From an uncultured Bacteroidia bacterium (GTDB lineage: Bacteria; Bacteroidota; Bacteroidia; Bacteroidales; Prolixibacteraceae), in contig CAIVCR010000011.1 of assembly GCA_903904515.1 (NCBI GenBank), forward strand, positions 1-48,625: DNA of 48,625 nt. The letters are read 5' to 3'. The translations under genes were made by a program, and so were the position numbers. The notes beneath the pieces were generated by a model that saw nothing but the letters and a program-made list of their open reading frames with translations, was not told the DNA's origin and made no database searches. Positions 8,905-18,497 of this stretch are shown piece after piece (positions within the stretch are counted from its first letter, which is position 1; each line of letters opens with the position of its first letter).

Positions 8905-10645
8905 AGTAGTTTGTGCTGCGTTGAGAATTAAAGATCTGGACGTATTCAGGCGAAGTCTCCATCAGTTCGTCGTGGGTTCCGCTTGCCAGAACTTCCCCCT
9001 CTTCCAATAAAATTATTTGCCCGTAACTGATTACTGAGGCAATCTTTTGAGTGACTGAAAGCAAGGTGATTCCCGGATAATTGCGTGAGACATTATCGAG
9101 AATTTTTTGTTCTGTCTGGCTGTCCACCCGTGCCGTAAAATCATCCAGTAACAGTATTTTAGGATCCAGGGCCAACGCCCGGGCCAGCATAATGCGTTGT
9201 TTCTGTCCTCCCGAGAGACTTGTACCCCGCTCGCTTACCATGGTGTCTAACCCTTGCGGCAGCGAGTCGATTAAATCATTCAACTCGGATGTCTCTATCG
9301 CCTTTAAAAGTGATTCATCGGTGACTTTTTCATTGAATGCAATGTTCTCCCGAATACTCATATTAAACATGACACTGTCCTGAAAGACAAATCCAATCTG
9401 GTGCTGAAACGTTTCCTTATTGTAATTATTGATGTCAATCCCATCAAACAGGATAGTTCCCCCTGTGGGTTGAATCAGACCTGTAAGTAAATGTAACAAC
9501 TGCGTTTTTCCCGCAGCAGTCGGTCCTATTACAGCCGTTTTAGTACCAGGAAGTAAAACCATCGAAACGTTGTTTAATGCCTGCTTGTCGCCATACACCA
9601 CGGAGATATTCTGCATCTCAATGGCCCCTTTTAAAGGGGTATTCACGGTGCCGGTATCTTCAGTCTCCACAGCATCCAGGACTAAACAGATACGACCATA
9701 GGCCACCGAAGCCTGCACAACGAAATTACTGATGAACCCGATAATGATAATCGGGAAGATCAGAATTACCAGGTATGAGCTGAACGCCGCAAAATCACCG
9801 AGCGACATGGCCCCCGTGATAACATAGTGGCCGCCAAGTGCAAGGATGACAAGAGAGGCCAGGTTGGATACGAATACGACAATCGGAATTAAGGTGGCAA
9901 AAAGTTTCAATATCGATATACTCAGGTTTTTAGCAGTGGTGTTCGCATTGAGAAACTTATTGTATTCAAGCGTTTGTGAATTCAAGACACGAATAAGTGA
10001 CGCGCCCATTATGCTTTCGCTGATAATTTTATTGAGCCAGTCAATCACTTCACGGCTTTTCTTGAATAGTACGCCAACTTTACGGAACACGAAGAAAAAT
10101 GCCCCGATAATAATAGGAATAATCACCAGAACCGACAATGCAAGTTTCCAGTCGATGGATATCAGCAGTATGCTTGCCCCGATAATGATAAATATTGATG
10201 AGGCAAGGGAGACAATGGCCATTGAAACAAAGAGTTTCACCGAATCAATATCGGAGGTTAGATTGGTCAGTAGTTTTGAAGGATTAGCCTGCTGAATGAA
10301 CGCATAACTCTGCCGTGAGATTTTATTCGCCAATTTGGTCCGTAAATCGCGGGCCACCTGCTCAGATGCATAGGTTTGCAATATCCCCTGAAGAAAAGTA
10401 AACACAAAAATAATTGTTGCCGCTATGAGAAATTCCAGAATGATGGTGCGATAAGAGAATGTCCCTTTGGCTAAATCATCAATGCCGTGAGAGATCAGTT
10501 TAGGAATTACCAGGTTAACTGCATTACTTAGCAAGGCAAAAGTAATCAAACTGAAAATCATCAGCTTATAAGGCTTTAATACCGCGAATATATTTGGCTT
10601 AACCGGTTTCCCTTCCGGAGATTGTTTTTTAGATCTGTTTTTCAT
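8894..10645 (-). CDS. ABC exporter half-transporter, subunit with degenerate catalytic Glu and His
   Basis: A 583-residue half-transporter with a six-helix membrane domain (about residues 25-320) and a C-terminal ATPase. Walker A is GPTAAGKTQ, the Q-loop is VFQDSV, and the signature LSGGQKQR is canonical. The Walker B region reads LLLDDFTARVD, with Asp where the catalytic Glu should be, and the H-loop reads LLSVTQKI, with Gln where His should be. In heterodimeric exporters such as TM287/288 or BmrCD the non-catalytic site is built from such a subunit's Walker motifs plus the partner's altered signature. That is the arrangement here with the gene immediately downstream. It is the first gene of the two-gene unit. 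Confidence 0.92.
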   Translation of the reverse strand: MKNRSKKQSPEGKPVKPNIFAVLKPYKLMIFSLITFALLSNAVNLVIPKLISHGIDDLAKGTFSYRTIILEFLIAATIIFVFTFLQGILQTYASEQVARDLRTKLANKISRQSYAFIQQANPSKLLTNLTSDIDSVKLFVSMAIVSLASSIFIIIGASILLISIDWKLALSVLVIIPIIIGAFFFVFRKVGVLFKKSREVIDWLNKIISESIMGASLIRVLNSQTLEYNKFLNANTTAKNLSISILKLFATLIPIVVFVSNLASLVILALGGHYVITGAMSLGDFAAFSSYLVILIFPIIIIGFISNFVVQASVAYGRICLVLDAVETEDTGTVNTPLKGAIEMQNISVVYGDKQALNNVSMVLLPGTKTAVIGPTAAGKTQLLHLLTGLIQPTGGTILFDGIDINNYNKETFQHQIGFVFQDSVMFNMSIRENIAFNEKVTDESLLKAIETSELNDLIDSLPQGLDTMVSERGTSLSGGQKQRIMLARALALDPKILLLDDFTARVDSQTEQKILDNVSRNYPGITLLSVTQKIASVISYGQIILLEEGEVLASGTHDELMETSPEYVQIFNSQRSTNYYEL

Positions 10646-10677
10646 TCCAGGTGTTTCTGTTTCAAAATTTGAAGGGG

Positions 10678-10685
10678 CAAAGTTA
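10678..10685 (-). promoter_or_regulatory. candidate -7 box for ABC exporter operon
   Basis: On the minus strand TAACTTTG matches TAnnTTTG exactly, 33 nt upstream of the start at 10645. A TTTAG at 10706-10710 (minus strand) sits about where the -33 element is expected. Confidence 0.42.
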
Positions 10686-10779
10686 ATCGCTCCGAAAGAA
10701 TAAAGCTAAATTTTTATATCTTTAGATCTTCATCATGCATAGTGTGATTATTAATTCTAATTTTTTAATTGTGTTTTCC

Positions 10780-12903
10780 ATGAATCGGGTTATTAAATTC
10801 ACTGCCTTCTATATCGTTCCGGCTCTTATTATCCTGATGATTATTGCGTTAATTGCATTGCCTCATTTGGCTAAAAATTACATCAATGAACATGGTAAAG
10901 AGTATACCGGGCGCAGGATTGCCGTAGATCAGATAAGGATCAACTACCTTACAACAACGATAAGGGTCATTGGGTTTAAGATGTTTGAAGCTGATGGGCT
11001 CCAATCGTTTGTTACATTTGACACCCTTAAAGTAAAAATAAATCCAATCCGAATGCTCTCTTCTGAATTGAATATCAGGCAAATCCGGCTGGTAAAGCCG
11101 GAAGTCACGGTTATCCGCAGGGATTCTCTCTTTAATTTTGAGGATATCATTGCATTTTTCAACGCAAAGCCAAAAGCGGAAGCCAATAAGAAGCGTTCAA
11201 AACCTTTGAGGTATGTTCTTCAGAATATTTCCCTTGATCGGGGGGTGTTTACCTTTAGTGACAAAGGGGCTAATTATACCAATATCATGAGAGATCTGGG
11301 GTTTACTATCCCTTATATCAGTTATAACCAGGAGGAGATCAGCAAGGTAGGTTTGAAATTTTATTTTGAGAATGGTGGCTTTTTTCAGGCTACCGGGGAT
11401 TATAAACAGTTGATGGGATCTTTTAATGTTGATTTTTCGGTCAATCAATTGGATGTTTCTCCTTTTTTGCCCTATACTACGAACTATTTCAGGTTGATGA
11501 GTATGGAGGGGCTTGTAGACGGAGAATTTCATTTAAACGGAAATATTGGTAAACCTGATTCAATCCTCTTAAGCGGCGATGCGAGAGTGGCCAACTTTTC
11601 GGCGACCGATCCTGCCGGCACAAAAGTTATTGGGGCTAAGAAGGGGCATGTTGTTATGCAGCCAACTTATCCGATGATGTTCTCCTTTAACTTTGAAAAG
11701 ATTGCGTTGACCGAGCCATATCTCTTCTTTGAGATGAAAGATTCAATAAATAATTTTTCAAAACTGATGGTTGACAGTCGCACCAGCGGGGAGCCTTTCC
11801 ACTATTTTTATAAAATTGATCATTTCAATATTGATAACGGACTCATTGATTTTCGAGATGATACGCATGGTGAACCCTTTAATTATCACATTGATCAGAT
11901 ATCTTTAAAGGTCGATTCGGTAACCTCTGTCTCAAAATGGATTGATGTATACTCCTCTGCACGGCTTAATAATCATGGTAAATTAAAAATTGAGTTGGGA
12001 TTGAACCCCTCTGACCCGTTGGAGTTGAAAGTCAATTATGTTTTGACAAATTTCGTGCTGACTGATCTTAGTATTTATTCAAAGTATTATGTGGGGTTCC
12101 CGGTTATCCTTGGAAATATGTATTACCAGGGTAAGACTGTTATCACTGCCAAAAAGATCAATAGTGAAAATAAGCTGATTATCCGCAATGCCAAACTTGG
12201 AAAAAAGAGCGGAGGACTGATGAATATCCCATTAAAACTGGCCCTCTACCTGCTCAAAGACGTACATGGAGATGTAACACTTGATCTTCCCCTTACGGGT
12301 GATTTAAGTGATCCGAAAACTAAAATTGGAAAGATTATTTGGCTGGTTATTAAAAATGTTGTGACAAAAATTGTTGCTTCTCCATTTAGGGCGTTATCGG
12401 GACTTATGGGGGTCAATCCCGATGAAATCAAGGGTGTTGAATTTGACTATGCCGATTCAACATTAACCGACCGTCATTTACGTCGTATCAGACTCTTTAC
12501 AGAATTGGAGAAAAAGAAACCTGACATGAAAATAGAACTGGCCTATTATAATGACATTGAGCTTGAAAAACGCGAAATTGCTATCAGTGAGGCAAGTAAG
12601 CTTTTTGGTGCCGCTACGGGAGCCGATTCGAAAAAAGAGAAGGTCCAGTTTTTAGCTTTTATCGCTCAAAAACTAAAATCGGATACTGCAAATCTGATTT
12701 TGGGAAGTTTACAGTTAATAGGAAATCAAAAGCTTGATTCGATCCAGCAGAGTTTTACCCGGATTCGGATCCGAAAGATTGAAGAGGCTTTGCACCAGGC
12801 TGACACCACTTCGACGATTAAGGTTTTTATTCCAAACAGGGAGGCTCCTGAAAATGTTGGTAGCCGGCCGGTTTTTGAATTAAAATGCTCTGTAGAAGAA
12901 TAA
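10780..12903 (+). CDS. AsmA/DUF748-like envelope protein
   Basis: A 707-residue protein with one N-terminal transmembrane helix (FTAFYIVPALIILMIIALIA) followed by a long, mostly beta periplasmic region. Blocks such as DTLKVKINPIRMLSSELNI, LVKPEVTVIRRD and the C-terminal KKPDMKIELAYYNDIELEKR are typical of DUF748/AsmA-like proteins. These form elongated lipid-transport or envelope-scaffold structures. A further ATG at 10735 would add 15 residues, but the Met at 10780 directly precedes the membrane helix and is preferred. The gene is divergent from the ABC exporter operon; a joint role in lipid handling is possible but not shown. Confidence in family is good, in function low. Confidence 0.72.
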   Translation: MNRVIKFTAFYIVPALIILMIIALIALPHLAKNYINEHGKEYTGRRIAVDQIRINYLTTTIRVIGFKMFEADGLQSFVTFDTLKVKINPIRMLSSELNIRQIRLVKPEVTVIRRDSLFNFEDIIAFFNAKPKAEANKKRSKPLRYVLQNISLDRGVFTFSDKGANYTNIMRDLGFTIPYISYNQEEISKVGLKFYFENGGFFQATGDYKQLMGSFNVDFSVNQLDVSPFLPYTTNYFRLMSMEGLVDGEFHLNGNIGKPDSILLSGDARVANFSATDPAGTKVIGAKKGHVVMQPTYPMMFSFNFEKIALTEPYLFFEMKDSINNFSKLMVDSRTSGEPFHYFYKIDHFNIDNGLIDFRDDTHGEPFNYHIDQISLKVDSVTSVSKWIDVYSSARLNNHGKLKIELGLNPSDPLELKVNYVLTNFVLTDLSIYSKYYVGFPVILGNMYYQGKTVITAKKINSENKLIIRNAKLGKKSGGLMNIPLKLALYLLKDVHGDVTLDLPLTGDLSDPKTKIGKIIWLVIKNVVTKIVASPFRALSGLMGVNPDEIKGVEFDYADSTLTDRHLRRIRLFTELEKKKPDMKIELAYYNDIELEKREIAISEASKLFGAATGADSKKEKVQFLAFIAQKLKSDTANLILGSLQLIGNQKLDSIQQSFTRIRIRKIEEALHQADTTSTIKVFIPNREAPENVGSRPVFELKCSVEE

Positions 12904-12979
12904 TTATTATTTTCAGGTCTCGCTTCCCCCCGTATAAAGCCGGGGTTTATATTATTTATTACTTTTTTACTAAAATTAT

Positions 12980-12987
12980 TACTTTTG
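12980..12987 (+). promoter_or_regulatory. candidate -7 box for ECF sigma gene
   Basis: TACTTTTG matches the housekeeping Bacteroidota -7 consensus exactly, 22 nt before the sigma start codon at 13010. An imperfect TTTA at 12955-12958 lies near the -33 position. This would give basal expression of the regulator by the primary sigma factor. Confidence 0.42.
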
Positions 12988-13009
12988 AAGACATCAAATC
13001 TGATACGAG

Positions 13010-13627
13010 ATGGTTCATACCGGTAACGATACTAAACTATGGGACGATTTTAAAAAGGGCGAGCAATACGCCCTTTCCTATATTTATTATCAGTATGCAA
13101 ACCTGTTGTTCAGATATGGAAGAAAGATAACTTCCGATGATGAATTGATTAAAGATGCCATACAAGACCTCTTTTTTGATCTGATCAGAACCCGGGCTAA
13201 CCTAGGGAATACCGATCATATCTATTTTTACCTGATTAAGGCTATGCGCCGCAAGCTGATTCAAAGCCTGAATGGAACGAATAAACATCACGATTCTGAA
13301 CAGGAGGCTCAGCTGATACGTGTGAATATCGTCTATTCTATTGAAGACGAATTGATTAAAAAAGAGGAGCTTACAGAAAGAGAAGCCTGTATTCAAAAAG
13401 GGCTTGCCATGCTAAGTCTTAAACAACGTGAAATACTGTATTACCGCTACACCTGCGATTTTGAATATGACCAGATTTGTGAAATTATGTCAATGAAGTA
13501 TGATTCGGCCCGCAAAATGGTTTTTCGGGCTTTAAAAACCCTTCGGGAGCATCTTTCGGAAACTAATTTCGCCTTTTGTATACTGATCGCAAATTGCTTT
13601 TCTGACTCTAAAGCAAGAAAATTGTAA
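13010..13627 (+). CDS. ECF-type RNA polymerase sigma factor
   Basis: A 205-residue two-domain sigma-70 family factor. Region 2 spans about residues 20-85 (ALSYIYYQYANLLFRYG, then DAIQDLFFDL) and region 4 about 125-180, with the helix-turn-helix in LSLKQREILYYRYTCDFEYD and MKYDSARKMVFRALKTLR. The linker is short and region 3 is absent, as in ECF factors. It is directly followed by a FecR-type anti-sigma gene and then susC/susD, the classical Bacteroidota order for a substrate-responsive uptake locus. It probably drives its own downstream operon when released. Length and organisation are normal. Confidence 0.9.
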   Translation: MVHTGNDTKLWDDFKKGEQYALSYIYYQYANLLFRYGRKITSDDELIKDAIQDLFFDLIRTRANLGNTDHIYFYLIKAMRRKLIQSLNGTNKHHDSEQEAQLIRVNIVYSIEDELIKKEELTEREACIQKGLAMLSLKQREILYYRYTCDFEYDQICEIMSMKYDSARKMVFRALKTLREHLSETNFAFCILIANCFSDSKARKL

Positions 13628-13752
13628 TCACCCACCCTTTTTTCTCTCCCTATTTTTTATTTTTTAACAAATTTTAAAAATAATTGGATTTCCGAGTCCA
13701 CAAAATCCGGTTATCCCCCTTTTATAATTATACACATCAAAAAGTCATAAAA

Positions 13753-14982
13753 TTGAGAAAAGATTATTTGAATCTCACTCTTGAAGAACTTCTTGAGGAA
13801 CGTGAATTTATTTCATGGATGATTCATGATACCAATCAAAATGAATGGGAAGCATATCTGGCTGAAAACCCTGAATTTAAACTGAAGGTAAAGAAAGCAC
13901 GGGAAATCTTTAAGCTGCTGATTGACAAGTCGGAGGATCTTGCTGAAGACGATTTTCTAAGGATATGGAAGAACATCGGGAATTTTGACGATCGAATTAG
14001 AAGCCGGTCCCGACGGATCAGGGTATGGCAAACTATGCGTTATGCCGCGCTGTTTTTTCTTGCGTTGTTTCTCGGATTTGGTGGTTTTTGGGCTCTGAAC
14101 CGCCACAAGCAACCGTATATTTATACATCAATACCTGGGCCTGGGGGTGCAAATCAGTCTCGGCTTGTACTTTCAAACGGAACAACTGTTGATCTGGAGA
14201 AGAAGAATTCGAAAATTTCGATGGGCACAAACCAGAAAGTTGTCATTGACAATGAACGGGTGATCGATTTAAGTCAAACCATCGCATCGGATGAATCGAA
14301 GATGAATGAGGTGGTTATTCCGTTTGGGAAGAAATCGCAGTTGACCCTTGAAGACGGCACCAAAGTGTGGCTGAACGCAGGGAGCAGGATGGCTTTTCCG
14401 ACCAAATTCGCAGCGAGGAAAAGGGAAGTATTTCTTGATGGAGAAGCTTATTTTGAGGTGGCCCACAACAAGGACAAACCTTTTCTGGTCAATACGAGCG
14501 AAATATCGGTTAAAGTTCTGGGGACCAGGTTTGATATTTCAGCTTACAACTCGGATAAAACAACCGAAACTGTTTTGCTTGAAGGGAAAGTCTCCGTCAG
14601 CGAATTATCTGCATTGGGATTGCTGAAGCGTGAGACAATTTTATCGCCCTATCAGAAAGCCAGTTATAATCACGACGATCGTTCCATCACGGTTAAGAAT
14701 GAACCTGATGTTGAGTTTGCCATAGCCTGGACCGAGGGTTGGTTTAAATTCTCGCAGCAAAGCCTGAAGGATGTTATCAATAAAATGCAGCGATATTACA
14801 ATGTCCAGTTTATTTTTGACTCCGATTTTTCTACTGCAGACCTGATTTCGGGTAAACTGGATCTTAAAGATTCGGTTGGACAGGTGATGATCGCTTTATC
14901 AGATGTTGCCAATATTCAGTTTCGTGTTGAAGGGAATAAAATTTACATCAATAAAAAAATTAATGAATTATATATGAGATAG
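13753..14982 (+). CDS. FecR-type anti-sigma factor (FecR + DUF4974)
   Basis: A membrane-spanning anti-sigma factor of about 409 residues. The cytoplasmic N-terminus (KDYLNLTLEELLEEREFISW) is the sigma-binding helix region. A transmembrane helix follows (YAALFFLALFLGFGGFWAL). The periplasmic FecR domain contains LEDGTKVWLNAGSRMAFP and REVFLDGEAYFEVAH. The C-terminal DUF4974 domain contains WFKFSQQSLKDVINKMQRYY and the ending NKIYINKK. It would hold the sigma factor until SusC's STN domain signals. No ATG precedes the conserved start; the best candidate is TTG at 13753 (another in-frame TTG lies at 13684). Translation may be weak by design. Confidence 0.88.
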   Translation: MRKDYLNLTLEELLEEREFISWMIHDTNQNEWEAYLAENPEFKLKVKKAREIFKLLIDKSEDLAEDDFLRIWKNIGNFDDRIRSRSRRIRVWQTMRYAALFFLALFLGFGGFWALNRHKQPYIYTSIPGPGGANQSRLVLSNGTTVDLEKKNSKISMGTNQKVVIDNERVIDLSQTIASDESKMNEVVIPFGKKSQLTLEDGTKVWLNAGSRMAFPTKFAARKREVFLDGEAYFEVAHNKDKPFLVNTSEISVKVLGTRFDISAYNSDKTTETVLLEGKVSVSELSALGLLKRETILSPYQKASYNHDDRSITVKNEPDVEFAIAWTEGWFKFSQQSLKDVINKMQRYYNVQFIFDSDFSTADLISGKLDLKDSVGQVMIALSDVANIQFRVEGNKIYINKKINELYMR

Positions 14983-14991
14983 TAAAAAAGC

Positions 14992-15020
14992 CGGCAGGTC
15001 TGCCAACCTGTCGACTTTAG
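14992..15020 (+). terminator. hairpin between fecR and susC genes
   Basis: An 8-bp stem with one G-U pair (cggcaggt with acctgtcg, loop ctgcca) follows the anti-sigma stop and is trailed by acttta. It may partly end the regulator transcript before susC or be a small palindromic repeat. The U-tract is poor. Confidence 0.35.
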
Positions 15021-15061
15021 TGATTGATTTTAATAGTGTTTAATTAAAACTTATCAAAGGT

Positions 15062-18000
15062 ATGAAAAAAAAGTGCAAAAGGAGATCCTTCCCTTCGGGA
15101 GGTATTTCAAAAATCCTGTTACGTATGAAACTGCTAACCTTTTTTCTTCTGGTATCAATGTTAACAGCTACTGCAAATTCTTACTCGCAGCAAACCAAGT
15201 TTAATCTCAAGTTAAACGGAGCCACTGTTAAGGAGGTATTCCATGATATTGAGTCGAATAGTGGTTTTATTTTGCTTTATAATGAGAAGCAGCTGGATAT
15301 TACCCGGAAGGTTGATATCGATGTTAGTGATAAGACTGTTGAATCAATTCTGAATCAGCTTTTTGACGGGACGAATAACACCTATAAAATTTATGACCGG
15401 CAAATCGTAATTCTAGCTGATGAAGTGAAAGGTTCCCCATCACTGCTTAAGGTTGAAACTGCCGCAGAGCAGAACAGGGAAATTTCAGGAACAGTCAAAG
15501 ACAGCAAAGGTGTTCCATTACCTGGGGTTGCTATTCTGGCTAAGGGAACGACTTCAGGAACGGTTACGGATAATAATGGGAATTTTAAGTGGACTGTCCC
15601 AGGTGATACAAAAACCCTCGTTTTTATGTTTGTCGGGATGAAAACTGTTAATGTAACATATACAGGCGCTTCGACACTGGACGTTATAATGGAGGAAGAA
15701 ATTCAGGGTTTGGACGAAGTGGTTGCTATTGGGTATGGCACGCAAAAGAAAAGTGATTTGACGGGCGCTGTTGCAAAGGTGGCCAGTAAAGATCTTTCAC
15801 TTGGCGGAACGGTCAGTAATGCGGCCCAGGCATTACAGGGAAGAACCGCTGGTGTTCTTGTTGTTCAAAACTCTTCCGCTCCAGGTGGTAGTATTTCGGT
15901 AAGAATACGCGGGTCAAATTCCATTAGCAGTAACAATGAGCCACTTTATGTTGTTGATGGTTTCCCATCCACAAGCGGGAAAGACATCAATCCAAATGAT
16001 ATTGAATCAATGGAGATCCTCAAAGATGCCTCGGCAACGGCAATATACGGTGCACGTGGTGCAAATGGGGTTATTCTTATTACTACCAAGAGGGGTAAAT
16101 CAGGAGAGAACAGCATTCTCTATTCCGGACATACCGGTATTCAGAATGTTGTAAATCCTTTTAAAATGCTTGCAGGAAAGCAATATATGACGTTAGCCAA
16201 TTCATTATTTCAGGAAATTGACGGACAGCAAAATCAGCAATATGCAGTTTATACCCAATCGCAGCTGCAATCAAATGTAAATACCAACTGGGTGGATGAA
16301 ACGAGCCGGATTGGGAGTGTACAGGATCATAATATTCAATTTAAAGGCGGATCTGAGAAAACCCAGGTCCTGACCAGTCTGGGCTATTATGATCAGGAAG
16401 GCGTTTTGAAGAACACGAGTTATTCGAGATTCTCCGGAAGAATTAATGTGGATCAGAAGGTCAATGAATATATCAAGGCAGGGGCCACCGTAAGTGGTCA
16501 AAGGGGAAAATCAAATTACCAGTTATATGCCGGGAATATTTTAAATGAAAATATTCTATTGAGTATTCTTACGTATGATCCGACAGTATTGCCAAAAAAT
16601 CCTGATGGGACATTTGGCCGTCCACCGGGTGGAAGAGGTGACAACCCTCTGGCCAATCTTCTGGAGCGGACAAATGATCTTGTGAGCGATAAATTAAACG
16701 GAAATGCCTATCTTGAGATTCGTCCAATTGAAGGATTAATGGTGAAAGCAAATGGCGGGGTGGAAATTATTCACAACTTTCAGGGAACTTACCTGCCCAA
16801 ATCAACTTATCAGGGTGGAATAGATAATGGTGATGCGAGTACGACCAACAACACATCAACGAAGCAGCTTTTTGATACCTATGTTCAATATTCAAGAAAA
16901 ATTGCAGAAATACATTCACTCAGTGTTATGGCGGGGTACTCCTACGAAAAAACAATAGCTGGTTATCAGACAATGGCGGCAAAAGGATTTTCGACCGATG
17001 CGTTCCTTTACAATAACATGGGGGCAGCCTCAACAGTAATTAACAAGGCGTCATTCAACGGTGAAAATATCCTTATCTCTTATTTTGGAAGGGCAAATTA
17101 TTCCTTCAAAGACAAGTATCTGGCAACAGTCACAATGAGACAGGATGGTTCATCACGGTTTGGAGCAAATACCCGTTGGGGAACTTTCCCATCCGGCGCT
17201 TTGGCATGGAGGATGACTGAGGAGTCGTTCATCAAAAATCTTGGCGTATTTTCAAACTTAAAATACCGATTGGGATATGGCAAGACCGGGAATGACCAGA
17301 TTGGTGATTATGCCAGGTTTGCTTTGATGTCCAATACGCATATAACTCTTGATGGGACCAATAACGTTTCAGGAACTCAAATGAGTGCCGGAACACCTGA
17401 AAATCCTGGCCTTAAATGGGAAACTACATCACAATACAATACAGGATTGGATATGGGATTTCTCAAAGGACGACTTTCAGCAACAATTGACCTTTATTAC
17501 AAAAAAACTACTGATTTACTGATCAATAAATCCTTACCCCTCTATTCAGGATTCACCAGCGGTCAAAGTAATGTTGGTTCAATCCAAAACAAAGGTTTTG
17601 AAATTGAGTTGCTGTCCAATAACCTCACAACGGGTAACCTCAAGTGGGAAACCCGCCTGAACTTCGCGGTTAACCGTAATAAGGTGCTTGATCTGGGCGG
17701 TGGCGGAGATATCCGTATCGGATCATCCAAGCCAATGGGGAATGTTTCTGAAGAGGACTTTGCCGTCATCCGGGTAGGCCAACCACTTGGATCACTCTAT
17801 GGTTATGTATATGATGGCGTTTTGAAACAGGGCGAAACGTATGCCCCTCAACCAAGTTCTGTGGCCGGTGATCCTAAATTCAAAGATATTTCAGGACCTA
17901 ACGGCGTGCCTGATGGAAAGATCACATCTGATGACCGAACAATTCTGGCCTCGGCCACACCTAAATTCATCTATGGATTGACGAACACGTTTTCGTACAA

Positions 18001-18460
18001 GAATTTTGACCTTTCAATTTTCATTTACGGATCGTATGGGAATCATTTGTTGAATATGACCCGGATGAACCTCGAATGGGCACATACAACTGATGCTCTT
18101 AATCGCTGGACACCTACAAACCAGAATACGGATATCCCGCGAAACGGATTTTATTACTCCAAATATGGTGGTTACATTAACAGTCATTTCATTGAAGATG
18201 CCTCTTTCTTAAGACTGAAAAATCTGACCTTTGGTTATACTTTGCCACAAAAGATCAAATTTCTAAAGAGTTGCAGATTCTATGTCGTGGCTGAAAATCT
18301 GTTCACAATAACAGGATACTCGGGGTGGAATCCAGAGGTGGACACCAAAGGGTATGAAACAGGGGGATCAGGCCAAACAGCAAACGCCGGAGCAGGATTG
18401 GATTTTAACTCTTATCCAAGTTTAAAATCTTATTCAATAGGTGTAAATGTTACATTCTAA
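15062..18460 (+). CDS. SusC/RagA TonB-linked outer-membrane transporter with STN domain
   Basis: A 1132-residue outer-membrane transporter. After a long signal peptide (hydrophobic core MKLLTFFLLVSMLTATA), residues about 45-115 form a secretin/TonB N-terminal (STN) domain (VKEVFHDIESNSGFILLYNE). A carboxypeptidase-regulatory-like domain follows (ISGTVKDSKGVPLPGVAI), then the plug (LQGRTAGVLVVQ, EPLYVVDGF, DASATAIYGARGANGVILIT) and the barrel. The STN domain is the part that talks to FecR anti-sigma factors, matching the genes just upstream. It imports a substrate captured with SusD, powered by TonB. Size is normal. An internal Met at residue 22 is a possible alternative start. Substrate unknown. 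Confidence 0.95.
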   Translation: MKKKCKRRSFPSGGISKILLRMKLLTFFLLVSMLTATANSYSQQTKFNLKLNGATVKEVFHDIESNSGFILLYNEKQLDITRKVDIDVSDKTVESILNQLFDGTNNTYKIYDRQIVILADEVKGSPSLLKVETAAEQNREISGTVKDSKGVPLPGVAILAKGTTSGTVTDNNGNFKWTVPGDTKTLVFMFVGMKTVNVTYTGASTLDVIMEEEIQGLDEVVAIGYGTQKKSDLTGAVAKVASKDLSLGGTVSNAAQALQGRTAGVLVVQNSSAPGGSISVRIRGSNSISSNNEPLYVVDGFPSTSGKDINPNDIESMEILKDASATAIYGARGANGVILITTKRGKSGENSILYSGHTGIQNVVNPFKMLAGKQYMTLANSLFQEIDGQQNQQYAVYTQSQLQSNVNTNWVDETSRIGSVQDHNIQFKGGSEKTQVLTSLGYYDQEGVLKNTSYSRFSGRINVDQKVNEYIKAGATVSGQRGKSNYQLYAGNILNENILLSILTYDPTVLPKNPDGTFGRPPGGRGDNPLANLLERTNDLVSDKLNGNAYLEIRPIEGLMVKANGGVEIIHNFQGTYLPKSTYQGGIDNGDASTTNNTSTKQLFDTYVQYSRKIAEIHSLSVMAGYSYEKTIAGYQTMAAKGFSTDAFLYNNMGAASTVINKASFNGENILISYFGRANYSFKDKYLATVTMRQDGSSRFGANTRWGTFPSGALAWRMTEESFIKNLGVFSNLKYRLGYGKTGNDQIGDYARFALMSNTHITLDGTNNVSGTQMSAGTPENPGLKWETTSQYNTGLDMGFLKGRLSATIDLYYKKTTDLLINKSLPLYSGFTSGQSNVGSIQNKGFEIELLSNNLTTGNLKWETRLNFAVNRNKVLDLGGGGDIRIGSSKPMGNVSEEDFAVIRVGQPLGSLYGYVYDGVLKQGETYAPQPSSVAGDPKFKDISGPNGVPDGKITSDDRTILASATPKFIYGLTNTFSYKNFDLSIFIYGSYGNHLLNMTRMNLEWAHTTDALNRWTPTNQNTDIPRNGFYYSKYGGYINSHFIEDASFLRLKNLTFGYTLPQKIKFLKSCRFYVVAENLFTITGYSGWNPEVDTKGYETGGSGQTANAGAGLDFNSYPSLKSYSIGVNVTF

Positions 18461-18497
18461 AAGCCTGATTAATTGTTAACTTTAAAAGATATACGAT

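Noticed and set aside
9846-10295. 149-residue plus-strand frame inside the ABC exporter
   Set aside because: It lies wholly antisense to a well-supported membrane domain and shows no domain of its own.
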